Position numbers and translations under genes: made by a program. Positions 33,343 through 45,282 of a stretch of 64,000 nucleotides of DNA are shown piece by piece (position 1 is the first letter of the stretch; every line of letters starts with the position of its first letter). Source of the stretch: Channallabes apus (taxonomy: Eukaryota; Chordata; Actinopteri; Siluriformes; Clariidae); assembly GCA_030522415.1 (NCBI GenBank), contig CM060107.1:19910553-19974552 (forward strand), in the 5' to 3' direction. The notes beneath the pieces are model-generated. The model did not search any database, had not been told where the DNA came from, and worked only from the letters and a program-made list of their open reading frames with translations.

Positions 33343-34456
33343 GTGGAAGCTACTGCCAAGTATATCTCCTTGGGTACTAATCACTGTAGAGAGAAGCTAC
33401 AGGATTCAGTTCTCACATCACCCTCCGCGTTTCAATGGCGTGTGTCCACTTCCGTGAAACCAGAAAGGGCGCATCTGCTGAATCTGGAGTTACAGATGTT
33501 GCTGGGAAAAGGGGCCATAGAACATGTTGCCCTACCAGACAGAGAGTCAGGCTACTACAGTCGGTATTTCTCGGTTCCCAAGAGGAACGGGGGGCTGCGT
33601 CCAATTTTAGATTTTCGCGGGCTTAACCACGATCTAAAACAAAATAAATAAATAAATACAGCTTCAAAATGTTGACTGTCAAAGTGATTGTTTCCCAAAT
33701 CCAACCAAGGGATTGGTTTGTGACAATCGATCTGAAGGACGCTTACTGTCATATAGAAATATTGCCATAATACAGGAGGTTCCTGAGGCTCGCTTTCGGG
33801 GGCGAAGCTTACCAGTATCGGGTCCTTCCATTTGGTCTAGCTCTCTCCCACACAGACACAAAATGCATGGATGCAGTTATGGCTCCTTTATGACTCCAGG
33901 GCATCCGTATTTTGAATTACATAGACGACTGGCTGGACTAGTCTCATATGCTAGCGCTTCGACATCGAGATGTTGTCCTAGCTCATCTTTGTTCATTAGG
34001 ATTGAGACTCAACGCCATGAAAATCGTGCTCTTTCCTGTTCAGAGGACAACATATTTGGGTGTCACATGGGATTCGCATGGGAGCACAGCTATCTCCCGC
34101 TCGTGTCAAATCCATTCTCAACACCCTCAAGGAAATCAAGCTAGACCAGAAAGTGACTGTTCATCACTTTCAGAGAACTTTAGCTCTCACAGCAGCTGCA
34201 TCCACAGTGATACCTTCGGGCCTTCTACACATGAGAGCATTTCAGTTGTGGCTAAGATCCAGTGGGTTTCACTCGAGAGCCAATCCCCAATAAGGGTTGC
34301 GCGCCAGGGGCTTCGTACCCTTTCTATGTGGTTCAGACCACGGTTTCTGACTCTGGGTCCCGCTCTAAGTCCGCCTTGTCGTCGCAAGATGCTAATGACA
34401 GACGCTTCCCTCACAGGCTGGGGTGCGGTCTTAGATGGCCGTCCAGCCCAAGGGAG
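33343..34456 (+). pseudogene. DIRS reverse transcriptase-RNase H, first part (copy B)
   Basis: Successive frames show the reverse transcriptase motifs: YFSVPKRNGGLRPILDFRGL (motif 1-2), TIDLKDAYCHIEI (motif A, catalytic Asp), YRVLPFGLALS (motif B) and, at about 33919-33940, NYIDDWLD (motif C, YIDD) followed by a stop. TTYLGVTWDS and LMTDASLTGWGAVLDG are the connection and the first RNase H aspartate. At least four frame changes or stops occur, including an A-rich AAATAAATAAATA insertion near 33640. The enzyme cannot be made from this copy. Confidence 0.85.
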
Positions 34457-34458
34457 CT

Positions 34459-35449
34459 TGCAGTTGTGCATAAACCTACTATTCGGCCACCCTAGTCAAT
34501 GTTCACAAGCAGAAACGTTTGCAGTGGGCCCAGGCATACATGAAGACAAGTTTTTCAACAGTCTTGTTTACTGATGAGTGTCGTGCAACCCTGGATGGTC
34601 CAGATGGATGGAGTAGTGGATGGACACCATGTCCCAACAAGGCTGCGACGTCAACAAGGAGGTGCCGGAGTCATGTTTTGGGCTGAAATCATGGGGAGAG
34701 AGCTGGTAGGCCACTTTAGGGTCCCTGAAGGTGTGAAAATGACCACTGCAAAGTATATTGACTGACCACTTTCTTCCATGGTGCAAAAAGAAGTACCGTG
34801 CCTTCCGTAGCAAAATCATCTTCATGCACGACAATGCAGCATCTCATGCTGCAAAGAATACCTCTGTGTCATTGGCTGCTATGGGAACAAAAGATGAGAA
34901 ACTCATGGTGTGGCCACAACACTCCCCTGACCTCAAACCCATTGAAAACCATTGGTGCATCCTCAAGCAACAGATCTGTGAGGATGGGAGGCAGTTCGCA
35001 TCAAAACAGCAGCTCTGGGAGGCTATTCTGATATCCTGCAAAGAAATTCAAGCAAAAACTCACAAGTTCAATGGATGCAAGAATTGTGAAGGTTATATCA
35101 AAGAAGGTGTCCTATTTTAAGATGTAGCGTGTCCTGTTAGGATGTTTTTGATTGAAATAGCTTTGATTTCAGTAAATATGACCTCCTAATGCTGCAAATT
35201 CAAGAAAAGCCAATTTTCAGTTCTTTATAACCTGTAAAATGTTTTAACTCTGTTGTGCATAATAATTTGGTACAGTGCATTTTAAATTTTTTATTTTTGA
35301 AATAAATATCATTAGGAGGTCGGTTCAGTAAAATTCAAAATATACCCTAATGGTTGATGACTTGAAATATTATACTGACTGACATTTGCATTGAGTAATT
35401 ATGAAAATCAGAGAAATATATTATTTGCGTAATAATTTGGAACATAGTG
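34459..35449 (+). mobile_element. Tc1-like fragment E inserted in DIRS copy B
   Basis: It replaces about 120 bp of RNase H sequence that copy C retains (60128-60268). The right end CCAAATTATTACGCA-type repeat (minus strand) finishes at 35449 next to TA, and the DIRS sequence resumes TAAATCGCCAGGGCGGAC. The left end is truncated, starting inside the transposase gene. Confidence 0.8.
34466..35120 (+). pseudogene. Tc1-like transposase, catalytic half (fragment E)
   Basis: Pieces in different frames: VLFTDE-type sequence near 34560 (first Asp), GAGVMFWAEIMGRELVG, then an open frame from 34758 with KIIFMHDNAASHAAKN (second Asp) and HSPDLKPIENHWCILK (Glu), ending EGYIKEGVLF at a natural stop near 35118. 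The DNA-binding N-terminus is missing and a stop follows KYID at about 34763. DD34E-type core, inactive. Confidence 0.85.
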
Positions 35450-35451
35450 TA

Positions 35452-37080
35452 TAAATCGCCAGGGCGGACTGCGCTCACACCGCTTGAATAAGCTAGCGCA
35501 CCAGGTTCTGCTTTGGGCACAGGACAATTTCCTGTCCCTCAGGGCGATTTACATTCCACGGCATATGAATGTGGGAGCAGATTTGCTGTCCAGTCAAGCT
35601 CTGACACACGGGTAATGGAAACCCTACCCCAAAGTAGTCAGTCAATCTGGGAGAGATTTCATGTACTGTAGCAGAGGTGGACCTCTTTGCCTTGCAAGAA
35701 ACAGCAAAAGTCCTCTTTACTACTCTCTGACTCTTCCAACTCCCCTGGGTCTGGACGCCTTGGCCCATACATGGCCCAGATTATGCCTTTATGCTGTTTT
35801 TTTTCGATAGCGCTGCTCCTGGGAGTCTTGGAGAGGGTCGTCAACAGGGTTTGCACCTCTTACTGATAGCGCCCCATTGGCCGACCAGAATGTGGTTCTC
35901 GGATCTAATATCTCTCCTCGACGGCTCACCGTCGGTGATTCCAATGACGAGGGATCTTCTGTCTCAGGCGCAGGGGACAATATTTCATCCCCGACAATAT
36001 TTCGGCCCGAGCTCTGGAACATTCACGTCTGGCCCCTGATCGGGACCAATTAAGAGATACTGGTCTTAACCAGCCAGTGTAATTGAAACTATTTTAAGTG
36101 CTAGGGCTCCCTCCTCTAGAAGAACATATGCCCTCAAATGGAGTGTATTTGAAAGTTGGTGCATGGCAAAACATGTAGACACAGTCCACTGCCGAATCGT
36201 TTGAGTGCTGGAGTTTCTGCAAGAAAGTTGTCCTCGGGCTTATGCCCTACATCTCTCAGAACGTACGTAGCCGCTATTTCGGCTTGTCATTGTCTGACTG
36301 ACGGGGTTTCTGTGGGAAAGCACCCTTTAGTTGCCCGTTTTATTCATGGTGCTAAACGGTTGAGGCCGCCCACTAGAGCCACTGTCCCTTCTGGGGACTT
36401 ATCTATTGTGCTCGACGGTCTAATTGACACCCCTTTTGAACCACTAGAGTCAGTGCCTGTTAGGTTTCTGACACTTAAGATGGTTTTTTCTCTGAAGAGA
36501 ATCGGAGATCTGCAGACTTTGTCAGTCTCTCCATCTTGCCTAGACTTTGCCCCTGAGGTGGTCAAAGCTATTCTGCATCCTCACCCGAACTATCTTCTGA
36601 AAGTTCCATTCTCAACCATGCACCCAGTTGTTCTCGAAGCATTCTGTCCTCCGCCTTTTACAGCTCCTGAGCAGGAAAGACTTCACTTACTGTGTCCAGT
36701 ACGTGCTCTTCAGAATTACGTCCACCTCACTAGCCAGTGGCGTAAGTCAGAGCAGTTTTTCATATGCTACAGGGACCACAACCGGGGGGCGGCCGCCATT
36801 ACAAGTTGTCACATTGGGTGAGACATGCTATTGCCCTAGCCTAGAAGGCACGTGGTCTCACTTCTCCTGTAGGAATCAGGTCTCATTTGACCAGGGCAAT
36901 TGCCTCATCTGTTGCGCTGGCAAGAGGTGTCCCCCTGCAGCAAGTGTGTCATGCGGCAGGTTGGTCCTCTCCGCACACGTGTCAGTTTTTATATTCTGGA
37001 TGTTCATGCTACTCCAGGCTCACAGGTCCTCGAATCAGCCTCCCAGAGCTAGCTTGGCCTTTGTGCGCACACGCTACACA
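35452..37080 (+). pseudogene. DIRS RNase H end and tyrosine recombinase, broken (copy B)
   Basis: 35452-35620 continues RNase H (reading like NRQGGLRSHRLNKLAHQVLL). From about 36060 the recombinase appears: HPLVARFIHGAKRLRPPTRA, LKMVFSLKRIGDLQTLSVSP (catalytic Arg; four residues before SLKR are lost compared with copy C), LTRAIASSVALARG (HxxR block with the His changed), AGWSSPHTCQFLYSGC (W/H and Tyr). Several frameshifts separate these. A TACTGTA at 35664-35670 is absent from the matching place in copy C. Confidence 0.85.
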
Positions 37081-37114
37081 ACCTTGGGGACACTTGCAGT
37101 GCGGCGGCGTTGGA

Positions 37115-37225
37115 ATTCTCGTTCTCATAGCGTTTTCACGCAGCATCGAGTGTAGCTTTTGAAAGGGAACGTCTCAGGTTACTTTGCTGTATCCCTGTTC
37201 CCTGAAAAAGCGGGAACGAGATACA
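37115..37225 (+). repeat. DIRS internal complementary region (copy B)
   Basis: 37128-37163 is the reverse complement of the element's left extreme (31628-31670: TCCCTTTCAAAAGCTACACT...). 37195-37225 (CCCTGTTCCCTGAAAAAGCG) is complementary to the right extreme (37450-37480). This is the template from which DIRS elements are thought to rebuild their termini through a circular intermediate. Confidence 0.88.
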
Positions 37226-37502
37226 GTGCTCCAATGCCGCACTGCTTGCGTGACTGGACATCCTTTCAGACAAAATTGATCTGAGGAATGTTTCCGGTTC
37301 ACTCTTATTTATAACCTGCAAGTGCGCTTCATCAGATGACGTCACCTGACCGAGGTTATATATTCCAATATTTGGCGTGTTTGATATACACATGCTTCAC
37401 AACCAGCAACACAGAAAGAATAAATGGTCCCATAGCGTTTTCACACAGCATCTCATTCCCGCTTTTTCAGGGAACAGGGTTACAGCAAAGTAACCCGAGA
37501 CG
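37226..37502 (+). repeat. DIRS right terminal repeat (copy B)
   Basis: Inverted copy of the left terminal repeat plus a right-specific extension CCCGCTTTTTCAGGGAACAG ... GTAACCCGAGACG. Confidence 0.82.
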
Positions 37503-37850
37503 ATTTTCTTATGGTTACACAGGTGTTTAGTCCCAATTCTCTGAGCTCTCATTTCATTGTGTGTGTATGGAAATGCTCTTATTTTCACTATTAAACATAG
37601 CTATGGTTTTTACTGTTCTTTTTTTTTTACCATGCAAAGTATGATGTCCATTCATGATAATTTTCCGACCACATTTCCTCCACAAAGTTGATGGTTCAGC
37701 ACTATCCTTTCAGTTTTTTCTAATGTGTTGAATGGTTCTTAACTTAGTTCCAGTAAGTTAAAATCTCATTGGCTTTGATAATGCAAACCAATAATTTGAC
37801 CATGCCAAAATGGTTTTTGGCTCGTGCACTTCTTTTCAGCAGCCCACATC

Positions 37851-38583
37851 AATTACATGATTATCCAGTCCAGCATTTGGTCAGACAACATCCATCATCT
37901 GAAAGAGGTTAGTGTGTGCACTGAGAAAGGTTGGGATCACAGCAAATCTCCATAAGTGTCATCTGGTGCTGACAGGCCCAGTACCTGGGGTACCACATTG
38001 GCAGAGGCTGCCTTAAGACATATGAAAAGAAGGTCAAGGAAGTACAACTTTTTTTGGGCCTACTGGTTATTACAGGAAATTTGTGCCTAACTTCCTGTCT
38101 TGTTCTTGTCTGTAACATCATCTTTCAGATCTGCCAAAAATTGCATAACCTATTTTCCAATTTTCAAATATAATTTCCTGCCGGGCAGCATCATATGCAG
38201 TGTCGCGGGCCACTCAACTTCCTCACCAACCTTAACCATGCTGACTCAACCCAGATGCGCCCGCTCCAGCACCAGGCACCCAGACTGAGATCTCTTGAAT
38301 CACCTCTCCCTTCTCCTACATACAGTAATTTCTAAATGAAATAGCACATTTTCCCCCTCAATATTCTTTATCTCCATCTGTGTTCATCCCTCCAGCATAG
38401 TAGCTGAGTGCCATAGACAATATGTTGCAGTATATCCAATTGCACATGAAATGTACAAATGTGCAAATGAGTTCATCAGGGGAATATTTTCCATTTTGCA
38501 CTAGACAGATCCGCAATTAATTTTTTACTTTTGTTACAAAGTGTAATGCAATCTGAACATACTGTAGACATGCTGATTATGTA
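37851..38583. other. Spacer without recognisable gene
   Basis: No domain is recognised. Short frames at 37909-38121 and 38100-38288 have no supporting features. Confidence 0.5.
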
Positions 38584-39797
38584 CACTGTAAAAAATCTTG
38601 TGTGCTATCTACTTAAAAAAAATATGGTAACAAAATTGCACGTAATATTTTTAAGCAGTTTTTAAGGCTTGATTTTTTTTTAGTGGAATTTACTTGAAAA
38701 AATCATGTAAAAAATCCAAAATTATTTAGCCAGATGCATATTATTTTTAAGTATTTACGGCTTGATTTTATCCCCTAGCAGAATCTACTTAAATAAATCA
38801 TGTAAAATATCCTAAATTATTTAGCCAGACACATGATGATTTTCAAAAGGTACTCATATGTATTAAGGAAAATTACTTAATAATATAAAAAAATATTTTA
38901 TAATGAAATGAATACATAATGCATTTTGGTGTTAAACATGCTCTTATTTCATGTTTCACTGGTATTAAAATATTAAACACTGTAAAATAGTGTATATAAC
39001 ATTTACAGCAGTTTTAAGATCTGTAAAACAATTTGTAAAACAGTTTCTAACTGACAATTTCTATGCCATTGAAATCAACTGTTTAGCATTATATGCTAAC
39101 ATCTTTTCTTGTGGGAATAGTCACATTCTGTACTAAAACCTGAGAGAACTTGTACAGTAAACCATTTCTACCACTATCTAAACCATTATCTTTGTAACAT
39201 TGTAAAACACAAACTCCCCAAAACGTGTTTCAGTGAACTGTGGAGACTGACACAACAACAAACTCAAGTATGCTAATGGCTAATGGCGGACAGGATGTTT
39301 TAAGAAATGTTCACAATGTTTAATTTATTTCATTTATATTGCTGACACTAGTACAACAAAAGGAGCTGATTTAAGAAATAAAAATAAAATAAAAAAATTA
39401 GTAAGGGGCTTAACTTACTTCTTAACATTTTACACTGTTTGCCTGTTCCTTCAAAATGGAGTCTGATCGCTGCTGTTGTTGTTGAGATTCAAATGAAGGT
39501 GACTTACTGTAATAAAACCCGGATAACTGAGCCAATTCTCTTAAAATAAATATGAAGCCTTTTTTCCTCAAAATTTTTGACCAAATGGTTCCTCAAATTA
39601 AGCCTAAAAATTGCACTAATTTCCTTAAAAAAAAAAAAGGTAAAATTTATTTCTTAATTTTATTAGTGAAATGTTCTCAATATATTATAAAAAACACAGA
39701 AAACCATTTTTTAAAATGAAATATGCATATTATTTTTAATGATTACATCAATTTTTTTAATGAAAATTACAAGCCTCATGATTCATTTTTTACAGTG
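38584..39797. mobile_element. CACTG-ended non-autonomous DNA transposon
   Basis: Ends CACTGTAAAAAA (38584) and TTTTTTACAGTG (ends 39797) are inverted, with TA on each side. AT-rich interior without a gene. An approximately 100-bp unit (GGCTTGATTTT ... AAATTATTTAGCCAGA) is tandemly duplicated at about 38650-38745 and 38748-38830. The ends suggest an EnSpm/CACTA-like family, but the target duplication is too short to settle it. Confidence 0.65.
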
Positions 39798-40006
39798 TAG
39801 AACGGATCTGTTTTTGAATATAGCAAGTAGAACTTTAAGATTTTAATTTTAAATAACAGTGTATTGAAGCTAAAGGCATTACTGCTATCCTGCCACATGT
39901 TTTAATATTTACATAATGTGTTTTTGTGTAATTAAAGGGTACCACTTTTTAAAATGCTGTGATATTTCATCATTTATATATTTTTTTACAAAATTATATG
40001 GGCTAA

Positions 40007-40344
40007 GGCGGCACGGTGGTGTAGTGGTTAGCACTGTTGCCTTGCACCTCCAAGGTCTGGGTTCGATTCCCCGGCCAGGCTCGATTCCCGTCTCTGTGTG
40101 CATGGAGTTTGCATGTTCTCCCCGTGCTTGGTGGGTTTCCTCCGAGTACTCCGGTTTCCTCCCACAGTCCAAAGATATGCAGGTTAGGCTAATTGGCGTT
40201 CCCAAATTGCCCGTAGTGTGTGATTGGGTGTGTGAGTGTATGTGTGGTGTACTCCACCTAGTGCCCGAAGTCTCCTGGGATAGGCTCCAGGTCTCCCGCG
40301 ACCCTGAACACAGGATTAAGCGGTATAGAAAATGAATGAATGAA
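40007..40344 (+). mobile_element. tRNA-derived SINE, third family, exact 12-bp target duplication
   Basis: GGCGGCACGGTGGTGTAGTG starts the tRNA-like head (A box TGGTGTAGTGG, B box GGGTTCGATTCC). A body with GTTTGCATGTTCTCCCCGTG and GTTTCCTCCCACAGTCC follows, then AGGATTAAGCGGTATAGAAA and a GAAT tail. TATATGGGCTAA is identical at 39995-40006 and 40345-40356. The intact tail, exact duplication and widely conserved body suggest a recent insertion. Confidence 0.93.
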
Positions 40345-40356
40345 TATATGGGCTAA

Positions 40357-41589
40357 ATATGTTTAACTAAAATTTTAAACTAAATTTATGCTTTAAGCAG
40401 TTCAAAAGGTTAGACATTTTTTAGTCTGTGCCTGGAAAACAAGCTGTAAGTGTATCACTCTGAGAAATCAATGACATTTATTTACCTCCAGATTAGTCTC
40501 TGTATATGCAGATATTGTAAATCCGTCTTTGCCTCTGTATCGTAACACAAATAAAGATCTTATATTAATAATATACAGTATAATTAGTATGCTGATTTAA
40601 CTGGGGACTAAACCAATAGTTTAGGCAGGTGTGGAAAGATGTGTCGTCTGTTGAGATTCTGAGTTGAGTATTCAGATATTGCACCAGCAAGCTGGATAAT
40701 AATATATCAAAGAACTCCTATGGGACAACATTTGAAGCTCTCTAGTTCTAGCTAAGCTCTTCAAGCCTTTTTTCTTGCATGCATTAAGCTTAATAACCAT
40801 GAACGGCTGAATTACTCAACGCTGTGCCCCACAGTGAACTCTCAGGAAGAGAGACTTAGACAGATAGTAAAGGAAAGAGGGAGAGAGAAAGAGTCACATG
40901 TTAGATTCACAGAGTTAGCTTCAGTTATCACTTTTCTATACATGGTTGGCAGTTCATTTTTGCAGCTCAGAGATTGATCCTAAGAGGTTCAAAATGTGGA
41001 GGAGGAAGTGGGGATTTGCCTTAAGAAATTTGCTTTTGGTAAATGGCTAGAGAGGTTGTGTGCATGTGTGTTCAGCACAATTAGCTTAAGTTACAGGACC
41101 AATAATATAGGCTTATACAACCGTTTACAACGTGAGGGATAAGCTATGCTTGTCTGACTACATTTTATACCTTTGGTGCAGCAACAGAATAAAAAAAAAG
41201 AAAGTATATTTGCATTACTAGGAAATACTATGCAGATGCAGTATGTTTATAAATATCTACATGTGGCAACTGGCTGATGCAGTCTACAAACAATGTAGGC
41301 CAACCAGGGAAGGGAAATATTGTGTACAGTATTGCACTAAACTGATTAGCAAACGCTAATGTGAAATGTGGAGACAGTGTGAATGGAAGTTTAGAAGTTA
41401 TAGAAGTTTCTCAACAATGATAACTGATTGAAGTTAAATACAATATCAAACAGGTAAATGTGACAACGATTACAACATGCCTACAGTACTTGCAGTGACA
41501 AATCAGTCATGTTTTCTACTGAGGTACAGTAGGAGATGAATTCTCGAATGCACAATGCCGCGAATTACAAAAAAGACAACAAGCATGCA
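40357..41589. other. Spacer without recognisable gene
   Basis: About 1.2 kb with no domain. Three TACAGTA heptamers lie within 41325-41530. Confidence 0.55.
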
Positions 41590-41990
41590 TTTGGTCTAGC
41601 CACGTACCTGCCTCGCCTTTTCAGTCATGTTGATGAAAATGGATGGCCGCTTCCACTGATGATTTATCCTCAACATGAACGACAGGTCACCCATGGCACG
41701 CTGACAGAGTTCTTGGCAGACTTTGACGTAATGTTCCTTCTGCTTCTGGGTCAGCAGCCTAGAGACGAACCTGGCAGCAACACAGCACATGATTAAGTCA
41801 CATGAAACTGCTCAGAATGAAACACTGACAATGGCAGCAATGTTGTAGGTTGTTCTCCAACGATAATCATGCACACATTGCCGTATGGTTTTGACATTTG
41901 CCGGGGCTGGGCTTGTTGAAGGTCTTCTGATCTCTTGTCATCTTCCAGTGTTTTCATATTTGCTCTTTTGACTTTTTGCTCAGTTTTAAC
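41590..41990 (-). pseudogene. mariner-like transposase fragment
   Basis: On the minus strand GRRQEIRRPSTSPAPANVKT resembles the GRPS linker region of mariner-type transposases. It is followed by YRWRTTYNIAAIVSVSF (second helix-turn-helix) and FVSRLLTQKQKEHYVKVCQE, the segment before the first catalytic aspartate. The frame then jumps to EKARQVRG-like sequence, so the first catalytic block is deleted or garbled. No inverted repeats are recognised. A fossil of a DD34D-type element. Confidence 0.65.
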
Positions 41991-42487
41991 TTGATGTCTG
42001 GTATGATATGGTCATAATAGCACAAATTGCAGACCTCCCGATGTACAGTACACAGGGCAATGTCATTTTGGCACACTGACTAGTCTAGAAACTTTTTGAT
42101 AACCCTAACCCTTATACAGAGAGTCTGCAATAACACCTAAATTATTACCATTTATTTTTGCATGTTTTTTTTTTTTTTTTTTTACGTTATTATGTATGGA
42201 CATTCACTAATTATGCTTTCTTTCAGTTTGGGGACATAATTTTGAGACATTTGGCCGAATCTTGTTAATCAAGGTGTTGTTAGTAGTCACAGCACCTTAA
42301 TTTAGGAGATCTCAGTGACTTGTGTGTACAAAGTGAAACAGATGAAAAATGGGACGGGGATGATTAAAGAGTGTCAGAGAGTGGCGATGGAAACTTTGGC
42401 ATGGCTTCATAGAAGAAACAGATCATTGTAAGGCAACATCAAACCATACATGTACAGTCTACTGTAGATAAGTGTATAGTCTCATCC

Positions 42488-42539
<52 letters not shown>

Positions 42540-42718
42540 GATATCTCAGCATATCTTACTGTAAATGGTCATTATACAACAGTTAGTTCTGACTAAGTAA
42601 TCTGATTGGATGAGAGGTATAACATTTAACTATATGCATCACTCTGAATCACAAGTGCTTTAATAATTATGAATAAAATAACTGATAGGCACCAGTATGA
42701 GTGAAAATTGTTCTGTAT
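41991..42718. other. Spacer with microsatellites
   Basis: A T-run near 42165-42183 and a CT array turning into AT at 42491-42539. No gene. Confidence 0.65.
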
Positions 42719-43383
42719 TGTTACGCCCCGTCTAGGGTGAAGGCGCAACATGAAAGAGTGCAAGGACGCCAAGGAGTTTAAAGGCAAACAAGTAAGAATT
42801 TAATAGAAAACAATGATATTTACAAATGAAAGTGGGGGAATTGACTTCAGGAGCCGACCAGGCCAAAATAACAAACAAAGCAAGTAATATTAAACCCTCT
42901 AAATTCCCTATTTACAAAAGAAAAGAAAAGGAAATACAACAAAACTTCCCTAACTCCCTGTACATAAAACAATCAACAAATGGTTTCAACAAAAATGGCA
43001 TCGGTCTCCCTACCTCCCCAAGATTAAAATATACAATATTTACAATCAGCAACCAAGTCAAAAGGGGCAATCCAAAACTCAAAGATAAACAGGCCATAGT
43101 CAAAGTTACAATTTGTTGGCAAAAACACGAACAGGTAACAATCTCACACTATAACACTCAAAACGAACTCACACAAAATCTCAGTCTTACTAATACCACA
43201 CACAGCAAATGAGCACAGAAAAGGCCCCAGCAGGAAGTGACGGTGGGATCTTTATAAGCAGCAGGAAGTCACCTGATCAAGCAAGGCGGGGCACGAGCTA
43301 GGGGACAGGAACCAATCAGACATCATCGTGCACAGAAACACACATACAGCACTTCCCCCCAAAAAAAACGTATATACGTAACT
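42719..43383 (-). mobile_element. Solo LTR, Gypsy family related to 10030-12972
   Basis: On the minus strand it runs from about (A)GTTACGTATATACG to CCTAGACGGGGCGTAACA. It contains a TATA-like GCTTATAAAGATCCC and an A/T-rich poly(A) region (TATTAAATTC). Length (about 664 bp), ends (TGTTACG/CGTAACA) and internal blocks match the 5' LTR at 12309-12972. No internal retrotransposon sequence adjoins it, so recombination between two LTRs probably removed the rest. No target duplication is visible. Confidence 0.7.
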
Positions 43384-45282
43384 GGCAGTACTGGAAAGAG
43401 GGGAGAATCATTTTTAGTAAGACAACAGGTCTAATAACCTTACTGTACTGTATGTCTTCTTAAACAACACTTTGTCTCCTTAGTAATTGCTTCTACATCA
43501 TTCTGATGACAAATTGCCTCTGAACTGTCCGTGTTTTTCTTCTCATGGCTAACATTATCAACAAATCTAACCAGCTTCAAGACAAGGTTTAATCTCAAAT
43601 CCCTCTCTAACCCCTGAGTTAATCCCTATTTGGGATTCAACCCTAGAACCAATATACTACAGCAAATTTCTAAAGAAGAAACTACTTTCAATAAACATTA
43701 ATCAACTGTTGGTCGCTATCTGTCGGTCGGCAGATTTATGTTGGTAGAGCAAAATAACTGGTTAAATAAACAAACAAACTATAATCTGTTGATAATAAAT
43801 GGTGTTTGTCGGACTGTTGTATGCAATATATACAACAGTATATACTGTATATAAGACCCACAATTGAGGCTGATATTCAGTACAACAGAAGTCCATCTTG
43901 TGTGATATTGCTTAAATATAGCACTCAGTCCTAGTAGAAAATACTTTACATTATGGGCTATGCTTGTCTGTTTAATACCTTCCCTTAGCTTATAGCCCCT
44001 TAATGCTGCTTAGTTAGAGGATCTCTCATAGGGGACTTTTTCATTATTCCTAGACCTCAATCTATTTCTGTCTTGAACATGCTCAAATGGAAAAATAGTC
44101 CAGCACTGACCCCTGAAATTAAATGGCCAATAATTTCAATAATATGTGCAAATGCAAATCAGTTGGAAATGGTATTTTGTAAGAAAGTGGGACATACCAT
44201 GCCCACACCTGCTCCTCATTTTGGTAGCATGATCAGTTTCAATAATTACTTCCATTACATGTGCCAATCAAGATGTTCATCATGTTATCCACAGTAGTGG
44301 TTTAATCCCCTCATTTTGAGTTTTCTACGATCACTTTTTCAATGACAAGTCTTAGAAATAATTTTATTAAATGTTTTTTTTAAATGTATTAGAACAATTA
44401 CTATATTGAGCAGTAAATAGTAAAAGAACCAATAAAAAAATCAAACCATAATACCATACTGCAAAAATATGTGGAAAAAAACTATGTAAAGTCAAATTAG
44501 GACATCTAAGAAAATTATTTTTCTGTTGTTACAGGCTCTTTGGAAGACTTTGGAAGTCTTTTATCCCTGAAAGTTAAATACAAGATACATTGATTACTTT
44601 TTTTAAAAATCTGAAACACTTTCTTTAATATGGTTTTAATTTAAAAAACTAAAAGAAATTCTTAGACAGTTAAAAAAAATTACCATCTACCAAACTATTG
44701 CTCCATTTATTTTTTTAAATAAACGTTAATGCTGTACATTGCTTGTTTTGTAGATTTTGGAGCTTATTACAGTAGTCTAAATAACAATTATATGAGTCAG
44801 GCTTGAAGACTATCAGAAGTCATAGTGTGTTTATAAATAAGCTTGCCAACATAAAGCAAATTTAGAGTTCATGTAGTTATGATACTTTGTCTCCTTATAA
44901 GTTGTCCTATCATTGTATGAAAACATCCATAATCTGTAGCCTATGATATCATAGACACTATAGTGGTCTGTGGTTTGTGATTGGGTAATGTAACTCAATC
45001 GCAAATGATTATCCCATGTAGTAAGTCTAAATTCAAGCCATTGTTACATAGTTTTATGGCACTTTAATTTCTGGCCACTGGCGCTCTATGAAAAACACTT
45101 TCTGATATTGATTGTATAGGTCCGCAGGACATCAACTGAAAGCATGCTTTCCTGCTGGCTGTTCATTTTTCCAGTCAAAGTAAACTATTTTGTTTGAAAA
45201 GGCTAGGCTTATACATTAATGAACCTAATATTTTGTCCTGTTCACTTTGTTCACCTGCTGTGAGACAGCTATCTGTAAAGAA
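43384..45282. other. Spacer without recognisable gene
   Basis: About 1.9 kb of AT-rich DNA. A double TACTGTACTGTA lies at 43441-43452 and a TATATACTGTATATA palindrome near 43845. Confidence 0.55.

Larger units (their letters stand above)
31628..37502 (+). mobile_element. DIRS-like retrotransposon, near complete (copy B)
   Basis: It begins TCCCTTTCAAAAGCTACACT and ends AAGTAACCCGAGACG, with no target duplication at either side, as expected for tyrosine recombinase insertion. Order: left terminal repeat, gag-like frame, reverse transcriptase-RNase H, tyrosine recombinase, internal complementary region (37115-37225), right terminal repeat. A Tc1-like fragment occupies 34459-35449. All genes carry frameshifts or stops. 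Confidence 0.88.
31290..37850 (-). mobile_element. Tc1-like transposon D relic, split by a DIRS element
   Basis: 31290-31627 (for example CTCTGGAGTAGGGTCGAGCT and CATTGCTCCAAAGTCCAATC) and 37503-37850 (TTTTCTTATGGTTACACAGG, GAAATGCTCTTATTTTCACT) are consecutive parts of one known fish Tc1-like family, with the transposase on the minus strand. The host sequence stops at AATAACAAGTG and resumes at TTTTCTTATGG. Both termini are eroded. Confidence 0.78.
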
